Part shown: positions 34,083-42,988 of the stretch, piece by piece | Layout of the letters: the number at the start of each line of letters is the position of its first letter | How positions within the stretch are numbered: position 1 is the stretch's first letter | DNA from: Hydrogenophaga sp. BPS33 | GTDB taxonomy: Bacteria; Pseudomonadota; Gammaproteobacteria; Burkholderiales; Burkholderiaceae_C | NCBI RefSeq assembly: GCF_009859475.1 | Contig: NZ_CP044549.1 | Coordinates: 3,100,001 to 3,164,000, forward strand | Direction: 5' to 3' | DNA: 64,000 nt | Notes under the pieces: model-generated | What the model was told of the DNA's origin: nothing | Database searches by the model: none | The model's input: only the letters and a program-made list of their open reading frames with translations | Position numbers and translations under genes: made by a program

Positions 34083-35486
34083 TCAGCGTTGCAGCGCGCC
34101 GGTGAGGCCACCGGTGATCGAGCCGACGGCGTTCACCACCGGGGTGAGGATGTTGCCGGCACCGGTGTCCGTGCCACCGCTGGCCACGGTGCTGGTGAGC
34201 CCGGTGACAACGCCGACCACAGGCGCGAGAACGCCGGTGCCTGCTGTACCGCCGGTGGTTCCGCCGACGGTGTTGGTCAAGCCAGTGACGAGTCCGGTGA
34301 CGGGCGCCAGCAAGCCGCCAGTCGTGCCGCCCTCGGTGCCTCCCAGGGCGACCCCGACGTTGGTGACCAGTCCGCCGGTCTGCCCCACCACTTGGCCGAG
34401 GCTGTTGACGATGGGTTGGTTGCCATTGCCTGACACGCCCACGCCCAACTGCTCCGCCGTGCCGCCCACACCGACGACCAGATTGCCCACCAGGTTGCCC
34501 GCACCCGTGGCGCCACCCGCGCTGGAGGTGAGTTGCGATGCGGTGGCGGTGATCGGAACGATCAGGCTGTTGACCGTGCTGCCCACTTGCTGGACGGGGC
34601 TGGTGGCGCTGGCGTTGGGCGGCGCGTCCACCAGACCGCTTGCATGGCCGAGGGTGTTCGAGGTGTTGCCCAGAATGCTGCCCACCGGAGCGGCGAGCGG
34701 TGCATTGCTGCCGCCCACCGCGGTGCCAGCCTGGCCCAGCGCCTGCGTGATCGGTTGCACGAGCTGCCCCACCGGCGCGCCCAGGCCGGTGGCGGACCCC
34801 ACCGTCTGGGTAGCGCCCACGACCGTGTTGGCCACCGTTTCCACCGCGTTGCTGCCCTGGCCCAGCACCTGGTTGAGCGGACCGGTGCTCGCCTGTGTCT
34901 CGACCGTCTGACCCACGCGGCTGACCACGCCGCCGACCTGATTCACCAGCTGTCCCGCCACGTTGGTGACCGGGCGCAGCGCGGAAGTGGCGGGGTTGCT
35001 GCCCAGGCCGGTGACGACGTCGCCGGCACTTGAGACGGTGCGGCCTGTCTGGGTCACCGTGCCCCCCACGCCGGCGGCCGTGACGCCCAGGGGATTGTCG
35101 ACCTCGCCCATTTGACCCAGGCCATTGGCCAACGCGGCGCCGAGCGTGCCCACGGTGTCGCCCGCGTTCGTCACCAGTTGGTTCGTGGCTTGCGCCGACT
35201 CGGTGCCGACCACGGGCTGGACCACGTTGCCCAGCGTGCCACCGAGGCCAGACACGGTCTGGCCCAGGTCGGTCACCGTGTTGCCTTGTTCGCGCACGAT
35301 TTCGGCCAATGGCGACGAGCCACCCGAGCCAGAGCCGCCACCGCCGCCGCCTGTGGCCACACTGCCACCACCGGCATCGCTGGCCAGCGTGCCAGACCCC
35401 GAGCAACCGGCCAAAACCAGCGTTGCTGCGGCCAATAGGGTTAGACCGGCGCGCGCCGGACCTTGGGAGCGATTGCTTGTCTTCAT
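34083..35486 (-). CDS. Repetitive Gly/Val/Thr-rich lipoprotein, candidate partner of the adjacent TpsB
   Basis: 467 aa from ATG 35486 with GGAGG 8-9 bp upstream. Lipoprotein signal: MKTSNRSQ lead, hydrophobic core, lipobox LAGC, Cys28. A Ser/Gly linker (about 30-60) follows. The rest is made almost only of G, V, T, A, L, N, S, P and Q; there is no Trp and no second Cys. The pattern is imperfect heptad-like or 27-residue repeats; the clearest are three C-terminal copies beginning LLAPVTGLVTGLTNTV, VLAPVVGVVTGLTSTV and ILTPVVNAVGSITGGL. Similar proteins are often labelled collagen-like, but no G-X-Y tract is visible. No N-terminal TPS secretion domain (NPNGI/NPNL) is visible. Function unknown; a surface structural or adhesive role is inferred. 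Confidence 0.75.
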   Translation of the reverse strand: MKTSNRSQGPARAGLTLLAAATLVLAGCSGSGTLASDAGGGSVATGGGGGGSGSGGSSPLAEIVREQGNTVTDLGQTVSGLGGTLGNVVQPVVGTESAQATNQLVTNAGDTVGTLGAALANGLGQMGEVDNPLGVTAAGVGGTVTQTGRTVSSAGDVVTGLGSNPATSALRPVTNVAGQLVNQVGGVVSRVGQTVETQASTGPLNQVLGQGSNAVETVANTVVGATQTVGSATGLGAPVGQLVQPITQALGQAGTAVGGSNAPLAAPVGSILGNTSNTLGHASGLVDAPPNASATSPVQQVGSTVNSLIVPITATASQLTSSAGGATGAGNLVGNLVVGVGGTAEQLGVGVSGNGNQPIVNSLGQVVGQTGGLVTNVGVALGGTEGGTTGGLLAPVTGLVTGLTNTVGGTTGGTAGTGVLAPVVGVVTGLTSTVASGGTDTGAGNILTPVVNAVGSITGGLTGALQR

Positions 35487-35937
35487 GGAAATATCCTCCG
35501 AAAAATGGGACGCCGCACAAACCCCGGAATGGGGAAGCAGCCAGCTGATTTTTGGCAACGAATTGAATTGCCTGGGTTGGGTTGGATTCACGCTATTGAT
35601 CGCCAATAGACGTGACCAATCGGTCAAATTAACTGGTGCCCAGATGAACTCTAGTACGTTGTCCGTCAAGCAGAAATAGGACTTTCGCCCCCTGTCACTA
35701 GCGGTATTTGCAAGCCCGGAGTTGAATTGATGGGGTATATTGGCGACGGGAAACTTGTATTGCAATGGAAAAATGTGGCCTTTTCTTTGCAATGCCATGG
35801 AGTCTTTTTATTGGATTTGGCTTTGGCCGACATTTCTACGTCAAGGACATTCCCTACAATGAAATTGGAAATATGTCACATTCGCGCGTGGCCGCATTGC
35901 CCGTGCAATGCCTGCGATTTGCTGAAAACCCAAGCCC
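35487..35937. other. 451-bp non-coding region between the lipoprotein gene and def, AT-richer than its surroundings
   Basis: No convincing gene. An open minus-strand frame extends from the lipoprotein ATG back to 35798, but it has no ribosome-binding site and its translation has irregular composition. The stretch from about 35560 to 35890 is visibly richer in A and T than the rest of the window. It carries two tandem palindromes (separate entry). Promoters for both divergent transcripts must lie here; none matches consensus well enough to name. Confidence 0.6.
35593..35626. promoter_or_regulatory. Two tandem palindromes, candidate operator upstream of the lipoprotein-TpsB operon
   Basis: CTATTG-ATCGC-CAATAG (35593-35609) and TGACC-AATC-GGTCA (35613-35626), 3 bp apart, about 110-140 bp upstream of the lipoprotein start. 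The second has the TGACC-N4-GGTCA shape known for several TetR-family operators. No regulator gene is adjacent. Confidence 0.4.
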
Positions 35938-36480
35938 ATGACCATTCAGACCATCTTGAAGATGGGCGACGAGCGCCTCTTGCGCCACGCCCAACCGGTG
36001 ACCGTGTTCGACACCCCCGAACTGCACCAGCTCATTGCCGATCTGCAGGACACCATGGCCGCTGCCCGCGGCGCGGGCCTGGCCGCACCGCAGATCGGGG
36101 TCGACCTGCAGGTGGTGCTGTTCGGCAGCGGCCTGCCGAATCCCCGCTACCCGGACGCGCCGCCGGTGCCGCGCACGGTGCTCATCAATCCGACCATCAC
36201 ACCGCTGGGCGACGAGGAAGAAGAAGAGGACTGGGAAGGTTGCCTGTCGGTGCCCGGCATGCGAGGCGTGGTCCCGCGCTGGCGGCGCATCCGCTACCAG
36301 GGCCTGGACGCGCAGGGGCGCGCGATCGACCGCGAGGCCGAGGGTTTCCATGCGCGCGTGGTGCAGCACGAGTGCGACCACCTGTGGGGCACGCTGTATC
36401 CCATGCGTGTGCGCGATTTCCGCCGCTTCGGTTTCACCGAGGTGCTCTTTCCCGGGCTCGGCGTGGTCGAAGACGACTGA
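35938..36480 (+). CDS. def: Peptide deformylase
   Basis: 180 aa. It removes the formyl group from nascent protein N-termini. All three PDF motifs are present: [10 protein letters not shown] (residues 45-54), EGCLSVP with metal-binding C102, and QHECDHL with H144, E145 and H148. An acidic insert [10 protein letters not shown] precedes the second motif. Length is near the usual 165-180 aa. It is not paired with fmt here, so it may be a second deformylase. Confidence 0.95.
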   Translation: MTIQTILKMGDERLLRHAQPVTVFDTPELHQLIADLQDTMAAARGAGLAAPQIGVDLQVVLFGSGLPNPRYPDAPPVPRTVLINPTITPLGDEEEEEDWEGCLSVPGMRGVVPRWRRIRYQGLDAQGRAIDREAEGFHARVVQHECDHLWGTLYPMRVRDFRRFGFTEVLFPGLGVVEDD

Positions 36481-36610
36481 AGCCACACGCTCACACTGGC
36501 TCAGGCCTCGCATACAAACCGTATCGCTTCTGAAACGAATTGAAATGTTCGGCCGGTGAAATCGACTAGAGTCGGTCCCCGGAATAACAACCGAACAGGG
36601 ACTCCCGTTC

Positions 36611-38044
36611 ATGAAGCGATTGCTTGCCATGATGGCCAGCGCCGCCGTGCTGAGCGCGTGCAGCGTGACCAAACCACCTGCCGAGGTGCCGGTGGAATTG
36701 CCCAGCACCTGGTATGCCCCGCCGCTGCCGCACCAGGGCAGCACCGAACAACTCACGGCCTGGTGGAGCGCGTTCGACGACCCGCTGCTCGCCGACTGGA
36801 TTGCGCGCGCCCAGACCGTGAGCCCTTCCGTGGCATCGGCGCGTGCACAGGTGTATGCGGCGCGCGCGGCGCGCCTGGGTGTCGAGGCACAGACCGGCCC
36901 GCAACTCAACGCGGTCGCGAATGCCTCGCGCGGCATCACCGACACGAGCCTGCCGCTGGGCACCACCTTGAGCGCCGGCCTGCAGGCTTCCTGGGCCATC
37001 GGCCTGTGGGGTGAAGCGGGCGCACGCCGCAGCGCTGCGCAGGCGCAGCAGGAAGCGGCGGGCGCTGGCTGGCACGAAGCCCGTGTGCTGGTGGCTTCCG
37101 AATTGGCGCAGTTGTATTTCGGGCAGCGCCTGTGCCGCGAACAACTGGCGGTGGCCGCACGCGACCGCGACTCGCGCGCCATCACGGCCGAGAACAACGC
37201 CACGTCCGAACGCGCCGGGCTCACTGCCCCGTCCGTCGCTGCCCTGGCCCGCGCCAGTGGGGCCGAAGGCGCGGCGCGCTACCGCCAGCAGGAGGCGCTG
37301 TGTGAGGGGCAGGTGAAGTCGCTCACCGCGCTCACCCACCTGCCCGAGCCCGAGGTGCGCCAGCGCCTGGCCGGCGCGCCAGACCTGCAGGCTTTGCTGC
37401 GCACCGATCGCATGGACCGCATGCTGTCGGTGAACGCGGTGCCGGCCGATGCGATCCGCCAGCGGCCCGACGTGTACCGCGCTCAACGCGAGCTCGTGGC
37501 CGCCAGCGAAGAGGTGGGCGTGGCCAAGGCCGCCTTGTTGCCCAGCCTGTCGTTCTCCGGCAGTGTGTTGCGCAACCGCTTCTCGGGCGGTGGCATGCAG
37601 GTCTCGGCCACGTCGTGGTCGGTCGGGCCGCTCACGCTGAGCATGCCGCTGCTCGGACGCGGCGCCCTGCAGGCCAACACCGACAGTGCCCAGGCGCGCT
37701 ACGAGGCGGCCGCGGCCGCCTACGCGGGCACCGTGCGACAGGCCGTGGCCGAGGTGGAGCAAGCGCTGGTCACGCTCTCGGGCCTGCGCGAGCGCGTGGC
37801 GGCCACCGACACCGCGGTGACCGGTTATGGCCAATCGTTCCAGGGCACCGAAGCGCGTTACCGGGTGGGCCTGGCCAGCCTGAACGAGCTGGAGGAGGCG
37901 CGCCGCCTCAAACTCAACGCCGACAGCAGCGCCGTGGCCTTGCAGCAGGAACGCATCAACGCCTGGATCCAGCTGTACGTCGCGCTCGGCGGTGGCTTCG
38001 ATCCCGTGAACAACCCCGACGCCTTCATCAAAGACCCATCATGA
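36611..38044 (+). CDS. RND efflux outer-membrane lipoprotein (NodT/OprM family)
   Basis: 477 aa. Lipobox LSAC, Cys17, after MKRLLAMMASAAV. Two TolC-type repeats of long helices with strands: SVASARAQVYAARAARLGVE, and in the second half AIRQRPDVYRAQRELVAASE near residue 285, a hallmark of the family. It forms the trimeric outer-membrane duct of a tripartite pump. It is the first gene of an outer membrane-adaptor-pump operon; its stop overlaps the adaptor ATG. An imperfect palindrome ATAC-AAACC-GTAT (36511-36523) lies upstream. Confidence 0.93.
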   Translation: MKRLLAMMASAAVLSACSVTKPPAEVPVELPSTWYAPPLPHQGSTEQLTAWWSAFDDPLLADWIARAQTVSPSVASARAQVYAARAARLGVEAQTGPQLNAVANASRGITDTSLPLGTTLSAGLQASWAIGLWGEAGARRSAAQAQQEAAGAGWHEARVLVASELAQLYFGQRLCREQLAVAARDRDSRAITAENNATSERAGLTAPSVAALARASGAEGAARYRQQEALCEGQVKSLTALTHLPEPEVRQRLAGAPDLQALLRTDRMDRMLSVNAVPADAIRQRPDVYRAQRELVAASEEVGVAKAALLPSLSFSGSVLRNRFSGGGMQVSATSWSVGPLTLSMPLLGRGALQANTDSAQARYEAAAAAYAGTVRQAVAEVEQALVTLSGLRERVAATDTAVTGYGQSFQGTEARYRVGLASLNELEEARRLKLNADSSAVALQQERINAWIQLYVALGGGFDPVNNPDAFIKDPS

Positions 38045-39165
38045 ACGCAGCTCCCTCGACATCGCGCAAACGCTGGCTCTGGCTGGCCATCGCTCTCGCC
38101 CTGGTGCTTCTGGCGGTCTTCGTCGTCTTCCTCCAGAAGTCGGCGAGCGCACCGGACGAAGCGGCTTCTGCGGAAGACCAGGCACCCCGGCCTTCGCTGA
38201 CCGTCACCGTGGCCAAGCCCGAGCGCCTCAATCTGCCCATCCGCCTGCAGGCCAACGGCAACATCACGGCCTGGCAGGAAGCCAGCGTGGGCGCCGAGGT
38301 GAACGGCCTGCGCCTGGCCTCGGTGAACGTGAACGTGGGCGACGTGGTGCGCAAGGGCCAGGTGCTGGCCGTGTTCGCCAGCGAAACCACCCGCGCCGAC
38401 AGCCTGCAGAGCCAGGCCAGCCTGGCGCAGGCCGAAGCCAGTTTCGAGAACGCCAAGGCCGACGCCGACCGCGCGCGCTCGATCCAGGACTCCGGCGCCT
38501 TGTCCAAGTCACAGGTGGCGCAGTACCTCACGCAGGAGCGTGTGGCCAAGGCACAGTTCGAAGCCGCCAAGGCCGTGCTCAGTGCCACCGAGGTGCGCCT
38601 GGGCAACACCCGCGTGCTCGCGCCCGACGACGGCGTGATCTCCGCGCGCACCGCCACCGTGGGCGCGGTGGTCGGCGCGGGGCAGGAATTGTTTCGCATG
38701 GTGCGCCAGAGCCGCATGGAGTGGCGTGGCGAGGTCACGCCCAGCGAAGTGGGGCGCGTGCGCGTGGGGCAGAAGGTGGACGTGACGGCGGCCACGGGGC
38801 TTGAGATCGTGGGCAAGGTGCGCGCGATCGCGCCCGGTGCCGATCCGCAGACGCGCAACATCCTGGTGTTCGTGGACCTGCCGCGCCATGCCGAGCTCAA
38901 GGCCGGCACCTTCGCGCGTGGCAGCTTCGACCTCGGCCAGAGCGAAGCGCTCACCGTGCCTGCGCAGGCGATCGTGGTGCGCGATGGCAGCAACTACGTG
39001 TTCGTGGTCGATGACCAGGCCAAGGTCGCTCAGCGCAAGGTGCGCACCGGGCGCCGTGTGGACGAGCGCGTCGAGGTGCTCGAAGGCGTGAAGCAAGAGG
39101 AGGCGGTGGCCGTGCAAGGCGCGGGGTTCCTCAACGACGGCGATCTGGTGAAGATCGTTCAATGA
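38041..39165 (+). CDS. RND efflux periplasmic adaptor (membrane fusion protein)
   Basis: 374 aa. One N-terminal membrane segment (LWLAIALALVLLAVFVVFL) without a lipobox. The barrel-sandwich hybrid has GNITAWQEASVGAEVNGLRL and, after a helical hairpin (residues about 115-185), RVLAPDDGVISARTATVGAV. A beta-barrel and membrane-proximal domain follow (VPAQAIVVRDGSNYVFVVDD). It bridges pump and outer-membrane duct. ATGA overlap with the preceding gene; the pump gene starts 10 bp later. Confidence 0.95.
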   Translation: MNAAPSTSRKRWLWLAIALALVLLAVFVVFLQKSASAPDEAASAEDQAPRPSLTVTVAKPERLNLPIRLQANGNITAWQEASVGAEVNGLRLASVNVNVGDVVRKGQVLAVFASETTRADSLQSQASLAQAEASFENAKADADRARSIQDSGALSKSQVAQYLTQERVAKAQFEAAKAVLSATEVRLGNTRVLAPDDGVISARTATVGAVVGAGQELFRMVRQSRMEWRGEVTPSEVGRVRVGQKVDVTAATGLEIVGKVRAIAPGADPQTRNILVFVDLPRHAELKAGTFARGSFDLGQSEALTVPAQAIVVRDGSNYVFVVDDQAKVAQRKVRTGRRVDERVEVLEGVKQEEAVAVQGAGFLNDGDLVKIVQ

Positions 39166-39175
39166 GGGCCGCCAG

Positions 39176-42100
39176 ATGAACGTTTCCGCGTGGTCCATCA
39201 AAAATCCGATTCCGGCAGCGATGCTGTTCGTCATGCTCACGCTCGCCGGCCTGTTCTCCTTCAAACAGATGAAGGTGCAGAACTTCCCGGACCTGGACCT
39301 GCCCACCATCACCGTGGTGGCGGCCCTGCCGGGCGCCTCGCCCAACCAGCTCGAGAACGACGTCGCCCGCATCATCGAGAACAGCCTGGCTTCGCTGCAG
39401 GGCTTGAAGCACATCTACACCAAGGTGCAGGACGGGACGGTCTCGCTCACGGCCGAATTCCGCATCGAGAAGAACACCCAGGAAGCGCTGGACGACGTGC
39501 GCTCGGCCGTGGCCAAGGTGCGCAGCGAACTGCCCACCGACCTGCGCGACCCGATCGTCAACAAGGTCGAACTGGCGGGCGGCGCGGTGCTGGCCTACAC
39601 CGTCTCGTCCGACAAGATGGACGCCGAGGCCCTGTCCTGGTTCGTCGACAACGACGTCTCCAAGCAGTTGCTCTCGGTCACCGGCGTGGGCGCGGTCAGC
39701 CGCGTGGGCGGTGTCGACCGCGAGGTGCAGGTGCTGCTCGACCCGCTCAAGCTGCAGGCGCTGGGCACCACGGCCACCGATGTGTCGCGCCAGTTGGCGC
39801 GGGTGCAGATCGAGAGCGCGGGTGGGCGCGTCGACCTGGGCGGCAGCCAGCAGCCGCTGCGCACGCTGTCGCAATTGGCCTCCGCCGAGGCCTTGTCGAA
39901 GATGGAGATCGCGCTCTCCGATGGCCGCTACGTGCGCCTGGAGCAGATCGCCGAGGTGCGCGACACCATCGCCGAGCCGACCGCCGCCGCCTTTCTCGAC
40001 GGCAAGCCGGTGGTGGGCTTCGAAGTGGCGCGCAGCCGGGGCGCGAGCGAGATCGAGGTGGGCGACGGCGTGCGCGCACGCCTGAAGGACCTGCAGACCG
40101 CGCGGCCCGACCTGCACATCACCGAATCGTTCGATTTCGTGACGCCCGTGGCGGAAGAATTCGACGCGTCCATGACGCTGCTCTACGAGGGCGCGCTGCT
40201 GGCCGTGCTGGTGGTCTGGCTGTTCCTGCGCGACATCCGCGCCACCTTCGTCTCGGCCATTGCGCTGCCGCTGTCGGCCATTCCGGCCTTCATTGGCATG
40301 TACTACATGGGCTTCACCATCAACGTGGTGACGCTGCTGGCGCTCTCGCTCGTCATCGGCATCCTGGTGGACGACGCGATCGTGGAGGTGGAGAACATCG
40401 TGCGCCACATGCGCATGGGCAAGTCGCCGTACCAGGCCGCGATGGAGGCGGCCGACGAGATCGGCCTGGCCGTGATCGCCACCACCTTCACGCTGATCGC
40501 GGTGTTCCTGCCCACGGCCTTCATGGCCGGCATTCCGGGCAAGTTCTTCAAGCAGTTCGGCTGGACGGCGGCCCTGGCGGTGTTCGCCTCGCTGATCGTG
40601 GCGCGCGCACTCACGCCCATGATGGCGGCCTACATCCTCAAGCCCTTCATCCGCAAGGACATGCCGCGCTGGGCCGACTCCAACCCGGTCACACGCGGTT
40701 TCTGGCGCTGGTCCAACAACCAGGAAGAGCCGGCGTGGCTGAACCGCTACCAGGACTGGGCGCGCTGGTGCATTCGCCACCGCTGGATCACCAGCCTGGG
40801 CGCGGGCGCGTTCTTCGTCGGCTCTCTGGCGCTGATCCCGCTGCTGCCGCAGGGCTTCATTCCGCCGGACGACAACTCGCAAACCCAGGTGTTCCTGGAG
40901 CTCTCACCGGGCGCCACGTTGGAGCAGACGATTGCCACGGCCGAGCGCGCGCGTCAATTGGTGACGGCCGTGCCGCACGTGCGCTCGGTCTACACCACCA
41001 TCGGCTCGGGCACGGCCGGCACCGATCCGTTCGCGCCACAGGGCGCGGCCGAGTCGCGCAAGGCGGCGCTGACCATTCAGCTCGACCCACGGGGCGAGCG
41101 GCCGCGCAAACAGGGCATCGAAAACCAGTTGCGCGAGGCCATGTCCAACCTGCCGGGCGTGCGCAGCAAGGTCGGCCTGGGGGGCTCCGGGGAGAAATAC
41201 ATCCTCACGCTTACCGGCGCGGACGCACACGCACTGAGCACCGCAGCGCGCGCCATCGAGCGCGACCTGCGCACCATCCGCGGCGTGGGCAGCATCCAGT
41301 CCACGGCGGCCCTGGTGCGCACGGAAATCATCGTCACACCCGATCTGGCGCGCGCCGCCGAACTGGGCGTGACCAGCAGCGCGATCGCAGAAACCCTGCG
41401 TGTGGCCACGGTCGGCGACTACGACAACGCCTTGCCCAAGATGAACCTGCCCGAGCGGCAGATCCCGATCGTGGTCAAGCTCGATGAAGGCGCCCGGCAC
41501 GACCTGGATGTGCTCAACCGCCTGGCGGTTCCAGGCAGCCGAGGCCCGGTGATGCTGGGGCAGGTGGCCTCGCTCGAGTTCGGTGGCGGGCCAGCCGTGA
41601 TCGACCGCTACGACCGTGCGCGCAACATCAACTTCGAAGTGGAGTTGGCCGGTATTCCGCTGGGCGACATGAAGATGGCCGTGGAGAAGCTGCCCAGCCT
41701 GCGCAACCTGCCACCGGGCGTCTCGGTGCTGGAGATCGGCGACGCCGAAGTGCAGGGCGAACTGTTCGCCAGCTTCGGCCTGGCCATGCTGACCGGCGTG
41801 CTTTGCATCTACATCGTGCTGGTGCTGCTGTTCAAGGCCTTCCTGCACCCGGTCACCATTCTGGCCGCGCTGCCGCTGTCGCTGGGCGGCGCCTTCGTGG
41901 CCCTGTTGCTGACGGGCAAGAGCTTCTCTATGCCTTCGCTGATCGGCCTGATCATGCTCATGGGCGTGGCGACGAAGAACTCGATCCTGCTGGTGGAATA
42001 CGCCATCGAGGCGCGGCGCGAGCACGGCCTGAGCCGGCTCGACGCGATCCTGGACGCCTGCCACAAGCGCGCGCGCCCGATCGTGATGACGACGATTGCC

Positions 42101-42331
42101 ATGGGCGCGGGCATGCTGCCCATTGCCATCGGCTGGGGCGCGGCCGATGGCAGCTTCCGTTCCCCGATGGCGGTGGCGGTGATCGGCGGCCTGATCACCT
42201 CGACCTTCCTCAGCCTGCTGGTGATCCCGGCGGTGTTCACCATCGTGGACGATGTGTCGATCTGGGCGTCTGGGTTGTTTCGCCGCAAGGGCTCGGCGGG
42301 GCTGGATGCCGCTGAGCGCACCAGGGCCTGA
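39176..42331 (+). CDS. RND efflux pump, inner-membrane permease (HAE1/MdtB-like)
   Basis: 1051 aa, 12 transmembrane segments with two large periplasmic loops after TM1 and TM7. TM4 holds the proton-relay acidic pair in LSLVIGILVDDAIVEVEN near residue 400. TM1 starts NVSAWSIKNPIPAAMLFVML. Second half: IGLIMLMGVATKNSILLVEY in TM10. The AcrB/HAE1 family exports drugs, detergents or bile salts by proton antiport; the heavy-metal (CusA) type is less likely because no Met-rich metal relay is evident. Substrate cannot be told from sequence. No adjacent regulator. Confidence 0.95.
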   Translation: MNVSAWSIKNPIPAAMLFVMLTLAGLFSFKQMKVQNFPDLDLPTITVVAALPGASPNQLENDVARIIENSLASLQGLKHIYTKVQDGTVSLTAEFRIEKNTQEALDDVRSAVAKVRSELPTDLRDPIVNKVELAGGAVLAYTVSSDKMDAEALSWFVDNDVSKQLLSVTGVGAVSRVGGVDREVQVLLDPLKLQALGTTATDVSRQLARVQIESAGGRVDLGGSQQPLRTLSQLASAEALSKMEIALSDGRYVRLEQIAEVRDTIAEPTAAAFLDGKPVVGFEVARSRGASEIEVGDGVRARLKDLQTARPDLHITESFDFVTPVAEEFDASMTLLYEGALLAVLVVWLFLRDIRATFVSAIALPLSAIPAFIGMYYMGFTINVVTLLALSLVIGILVDDAIVEVENIVRHMRMGKSPYQAAMEAADEIGLAVIATTFTLIAVFLPTAFMAGIPGKFFKQFGWTAALAVFASLIVARALTPMMAAYILKPFIRKDMPRWADSNPVTRGFWRWSNNQEEPAWLNRYQDWARWCIRHRWITSLGAGAFFVGSLALIPLLPQGFIPPDDNSQTQVFLELSPGATLEQTIATAERARQLVTAVPHVRSVYTTIGSGTAGTDPFAPQGAAESRKAALTIQLDPRGERPRKQGIENQLREAMSNLPGVRSKVGLGGSGEKYILTLTGADAHALSTAARAIERDLRTIRGVGSIQSTAALVRTEIIVTPDLARAAELGVTSSAIAETLRVATVGDYDNALPKMNLPERQIPIVVKLDEGARHDLDVLNRLAVPGSRGPVMLGQVASLEFGGGPAVIDRYDRARNINFEVELAGIPLGDMKMAVEKLPSLRNLPPGVSVLEIGDAEVQGELFASFGLAMLTGVLCIYIVLVLLFKAFLHPVTILAALPLSLGGAFVALLLTGKSFSMPSLIGLIMLMGVATKNSILLVEYAIEARREHGLSRLDAILDACHKRARPIVMTTIAMGAGMLPIAIGWGAADGSFRSPMAVAVIGGLITSTFLSLLVIPAVFTIVDDVSIWASGLFRRKGSAGLDAAERTRA

Positions 42332-42436
42332 GAGGCTTTTCTCCTCCCTCCGGCACCGTGGGCATCTACAGCGAAGTGTTTGACCGCTGTGGCCACCGGC
42401 AATGGAATGGCTCCCACAGCCCTTCAGCCTTCCCCT

Positions 42437-42685
42437 TCACTGCTGCGCCCACTGGACCAGACTTTCATGCTCGTCGTACATCGGCAACTTTGGTGAGATG
42501 TCGTAGGCACCAGACTCAATGATCGCAATAGCGAACCTGCATGCCTGAAGCTTGTCGGGGTGGTCAAGCCAGGCGTTGACAGCCGCTTCACCACTTCGGC
42601 GAACGAGGGCCGTGAGTTCGTCCATGGTGGCCTTGCGTCTGGCTACACCGCCTGCCGCTTCGTCCTCTGCGAAGCGTGCCCCCAT
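42437..42685 (-). CDS. Small hypothetical protein near an insertion-sequence scar
   Basis: 82 aa if the ATG at 42685 is used (MGARFAEDEAAGGVARRKAT). The frame stays open to 42871, but that upstream part overlaps the tail of the transposase remnant region and is probably not original. The visible protein is a short alpha-helical, acidic sequence with one Cys; no known domain is recognised. It could be the 3' part of a gene whose 5' end was lost at the insertion. Confidence 0.35.
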   Translation of the reverse strand: MGARFAEDEAAGGVARRKATMDELTALVRRSGEAAVNAWLDHPDKLQACRFAIAIIESGAYDISPKLPMYDEHESLVQWAQQ

Positions 42686-42871
42686 GTACTTCTCAGAAGC
42701 CAGGATGTATTTGACGTTGCGTGCTTGCCATCTAAGGCTACGCTGATCAAGCCATCGAATTGAGCGATGTACCTTGCTGAGCGTGACCGACGTTGGGAAG
42801 TCGGTCAAATTCGCGGCGAGCCGCTGCCTTTCCGCCCCGAGATGCGCACTTGAGGTGCGCTGCGGGCGCAC

Positions 42872-42988
42872 TCATGCCATGAGGCGCTGTCGCGCCAAGT
42901 AGATGTTCGCCAAACCCAGAACCACGAATGCGCGCGTGGCGTTCTTGGCAAGACCTCGGTAGCGCACCTTGGCAAAGCCCCACAGCCG
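42872..42988 (-). pseudogene. C-terminal remnant of an IS5-family transposase
   Basis: The last 38 codons before a TGA at 42872-42874 read RLWGFAKVRYRGLAKNATR followed by AFVVLGLANIYLARQRLMA. This is the DDE-transposase C-terminus typical of IS5-group elements. Upstream (higher coordinates) the frame runs into antisense of a HlyD-type adaptor, so the 5' part of the transposase is gone. No second end of the element is visible. Confidence 0.8.

Noticed and set aside
35487..35798. 104-residue N-terminal extension of the lipoprotein
   Set aside because: The ATG at 35486 has GGAGG and begins a perfect lipoprotein signal; the upstream frame has no start site support.
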